Source: Corynebacterium auriscanis
GTDB taxonomy: Bacteria > Actinomycetota > Actinomycetes > Mycobacteriales > Mycobacteriaceae
Reading direction: 5' to 3'
NCBI RefSeq assembly: GCF_030408435.1
Contig: NZ_CP047046.1
Location: 1,780,572 to 1,844,571, forward strand
DNA: 64,000 bases
Numbering within the stretch: the first letter of the stretch is position 1; the number at the start of each line of letters is the position of its first letter. This document shows positions 63,427 through 64,000 of the stretch, one piece after another. The notes under the pieces were generated by a model, which saw only the letters and a list, made by a program, of their open reading frames with translations, was not told the DNA's origin and made no database searches. Position numbers and translations under genes: made by a program.

Positions 63427-63577
63427 GCTTCACCGGGGTGGTTGGTGGCGAGTCGGGATCGAGCAATCCGGCATCAACCTGCGCACCATCCGGGACCTCA
63501 CCGCCGGCAGTCAACACCACCACACCGCCCGCGGTGTGAGCGTAGACGCTGCCGTGAAAATCATCACGAATACGCAT
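63395..63577 (-). CDS. Small hypothetical phage protein
   Basis: 60 residues, MRIRDDFHGSVYAHTAGGVV then VLTAGGEVPDGAQVDAGLLD and a basic end KRGGGRARKSE. AGGAGGTG lies seven bases before ATG 63577. Small proteins between capsid and connector are common in actinophages. No function known. Confidence 0.7.
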   Translation of the reverse strand: MRIRDDFHGSVYAHTAGGVVVLTAGGEVPDGAQVDAGLLDPDSPPTTPVKRGGGRARKSE

Positions 63578-63589
63578 CAATCACACCTC

Positions 63590-64000
63590 CTAGGTCAAGA
63601 CGGTTGCGGCCATAAACGCGTTAGCGTTCGCCAACACAGGCATCGCAATAGCGGCACCATTGATGTAGATACCAATTGGGTTCTCCGACTTATAGGCACC
63701 AACGGCAATACCTGCCTGCTCGTCATGCGGAAGGTTGTAGTTACTCTGCAAAGATTCCAGGGTGGTGCCCAGTGCGGTCATACCGGCTTCAAGTTCAGCC
63801 GGGGGCACAAGCACCGCAACTTTCGCGTCGATAACATCGACCGCCTTACCTCCCTTACGGACCTTGCGGTTGTACTCACGAACCATCGGTAGGCCGTGGT
63901 CCATGAGGAGGCCGTTGAGGTAGTCAGAGTTGACGATCTGCGCGATCTGGCCTGCTGTAGCAAACTTCTGCACCTGCGTGGCCTTCTTCAACACAGACAG
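63590..64000 (-). CDS. Major capsid protein, C-terminal part (truncated by window edge)
   Basis: 136 residues up to the edge, open throughout. TAGQIAQIVNSDYLNGLLMDHGL-type sequence, VDVIDAKVAVLVPPAELEAG, NYNLPHDEQAGIAVGAYKSE, NPIGIYINGAAIAMPVLANA match the end of HK97-fold capsid proteins of actinophages. The position at the head of the connector block agrees. Confidence 0.7.
   Translation of the reverse strand: MSVLKKATQVQKFATAGQIAQIVNSDYLNGLLMDHGLPMVREYNRKVRKGGKAVDVIDAKVAVLVPPAELEAGMTALGTTLESLQSNYNLPHDEQAGIAVGAYKSENPIGIYINGAAIAMPVLANANAFMAATVLT

Larger units (their letters stand above)
44379..64000 (-). mobile_element. Siphophage prophage, late region (continues beyond the window)
   Basis: Eighteen closely packed, often overlapping minus-strand genes from capsid to lysis, ending at tRNA-Gln. 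The order capsid - connectors - tail terminator - major tail - chaperones - tape measure - tip - fibres - lysin - holin is that of long-tailed phages. Every frame seen is intact. Terminase, portal, integrase and control genes would lie to the right of 64000, so whether it is inducible cannot be told here. Confidence 0.92.

Overview
The window looks like a chromosomal segment of a Corynebacterium, probably of the lipophilic group. The reasons are the mycothiol enzyme Mca, a DtxR/MntR-type metal regulator, a short-chain Z-isoprenyl synthase next to coaA and glyA, the greA - DUF4307 - mca cluster, GTG and TTG starts, tRNAs without an encoded CCA, and fairly high G+C with abundant GC-rich minisatellites. 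The species cannot be fixed from sequence alone.

Layout. 1-23,350 is core chromosome: a partial PhoH/PIN protein, an LGFP lipoprotein, a LysR-type effector domain paired with a DUF5997 protein, an acyl-CoA dehydrogenase, a CstR-like sulfur sensor beside a TauE/SafE transporter, enoyl-CoA hydratase, glyA, coaA, a cis-prenyltransferase, mca, greA, a Bax-inhibitor-like protein, succinate-semialdehyde dehydrogenase, an ABC exporter, an SDR and a fused NAD(P)HX repair enzyme. A 32-residue peptide gene with three hairpins behind it, and two 120-bp palindrome-bearing repeats, lie just before the first mobile element.

23,352-29,812 is a 6.4-kb integrative element in the 3' end of a tRNA with anticodon UAA, bounded by a perfect 37-bp direct repeat. 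It has an integrase, a divergent repressor, an excisionase-like protein, an initiator-like gene carrying iteron-like repeats inside its coding sequence, a possible small-terminase-like HTH protein and unknown genes. It has no head or tail genes. An Xer/dif-like 28-bp site sits near its right end. This is the layout of a phage satellite (PICI-like) able to replicate as an episome.

29,859-44,378 is core chromosome again: a DUF501-Ppx/GppA fusion, FtsB/DivIC, enolase, a lytic transglycosylase, MntR with the divergent manganese uptake operon mntABC, MazG, Mfd and tRNA-Gln.

44,379 to the window end is the right part of a siphophage prophage next to tRNA-Gln, read on the minus strand from the capsid (cut by the window edge) through connectors, tail terminator, major tail protein, frameshifted tail chaperones, a 2,234-residue tape measure, tail tip and fibres, to a two-domain endolysin and holin-like proteins. 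Its terminase, portal, control and integration genes lie outside the window. It is one possible helper for the satellite.

The main themes worth following are the satellite-like element with its in-gene origin and Xer site, the small peptide gene, the CstR/TauE pair, and the repeated invasion of conserved genes (nnr, mntB, mazG, lytic transglycosylase) by in-frame GC-rich minisatellites.
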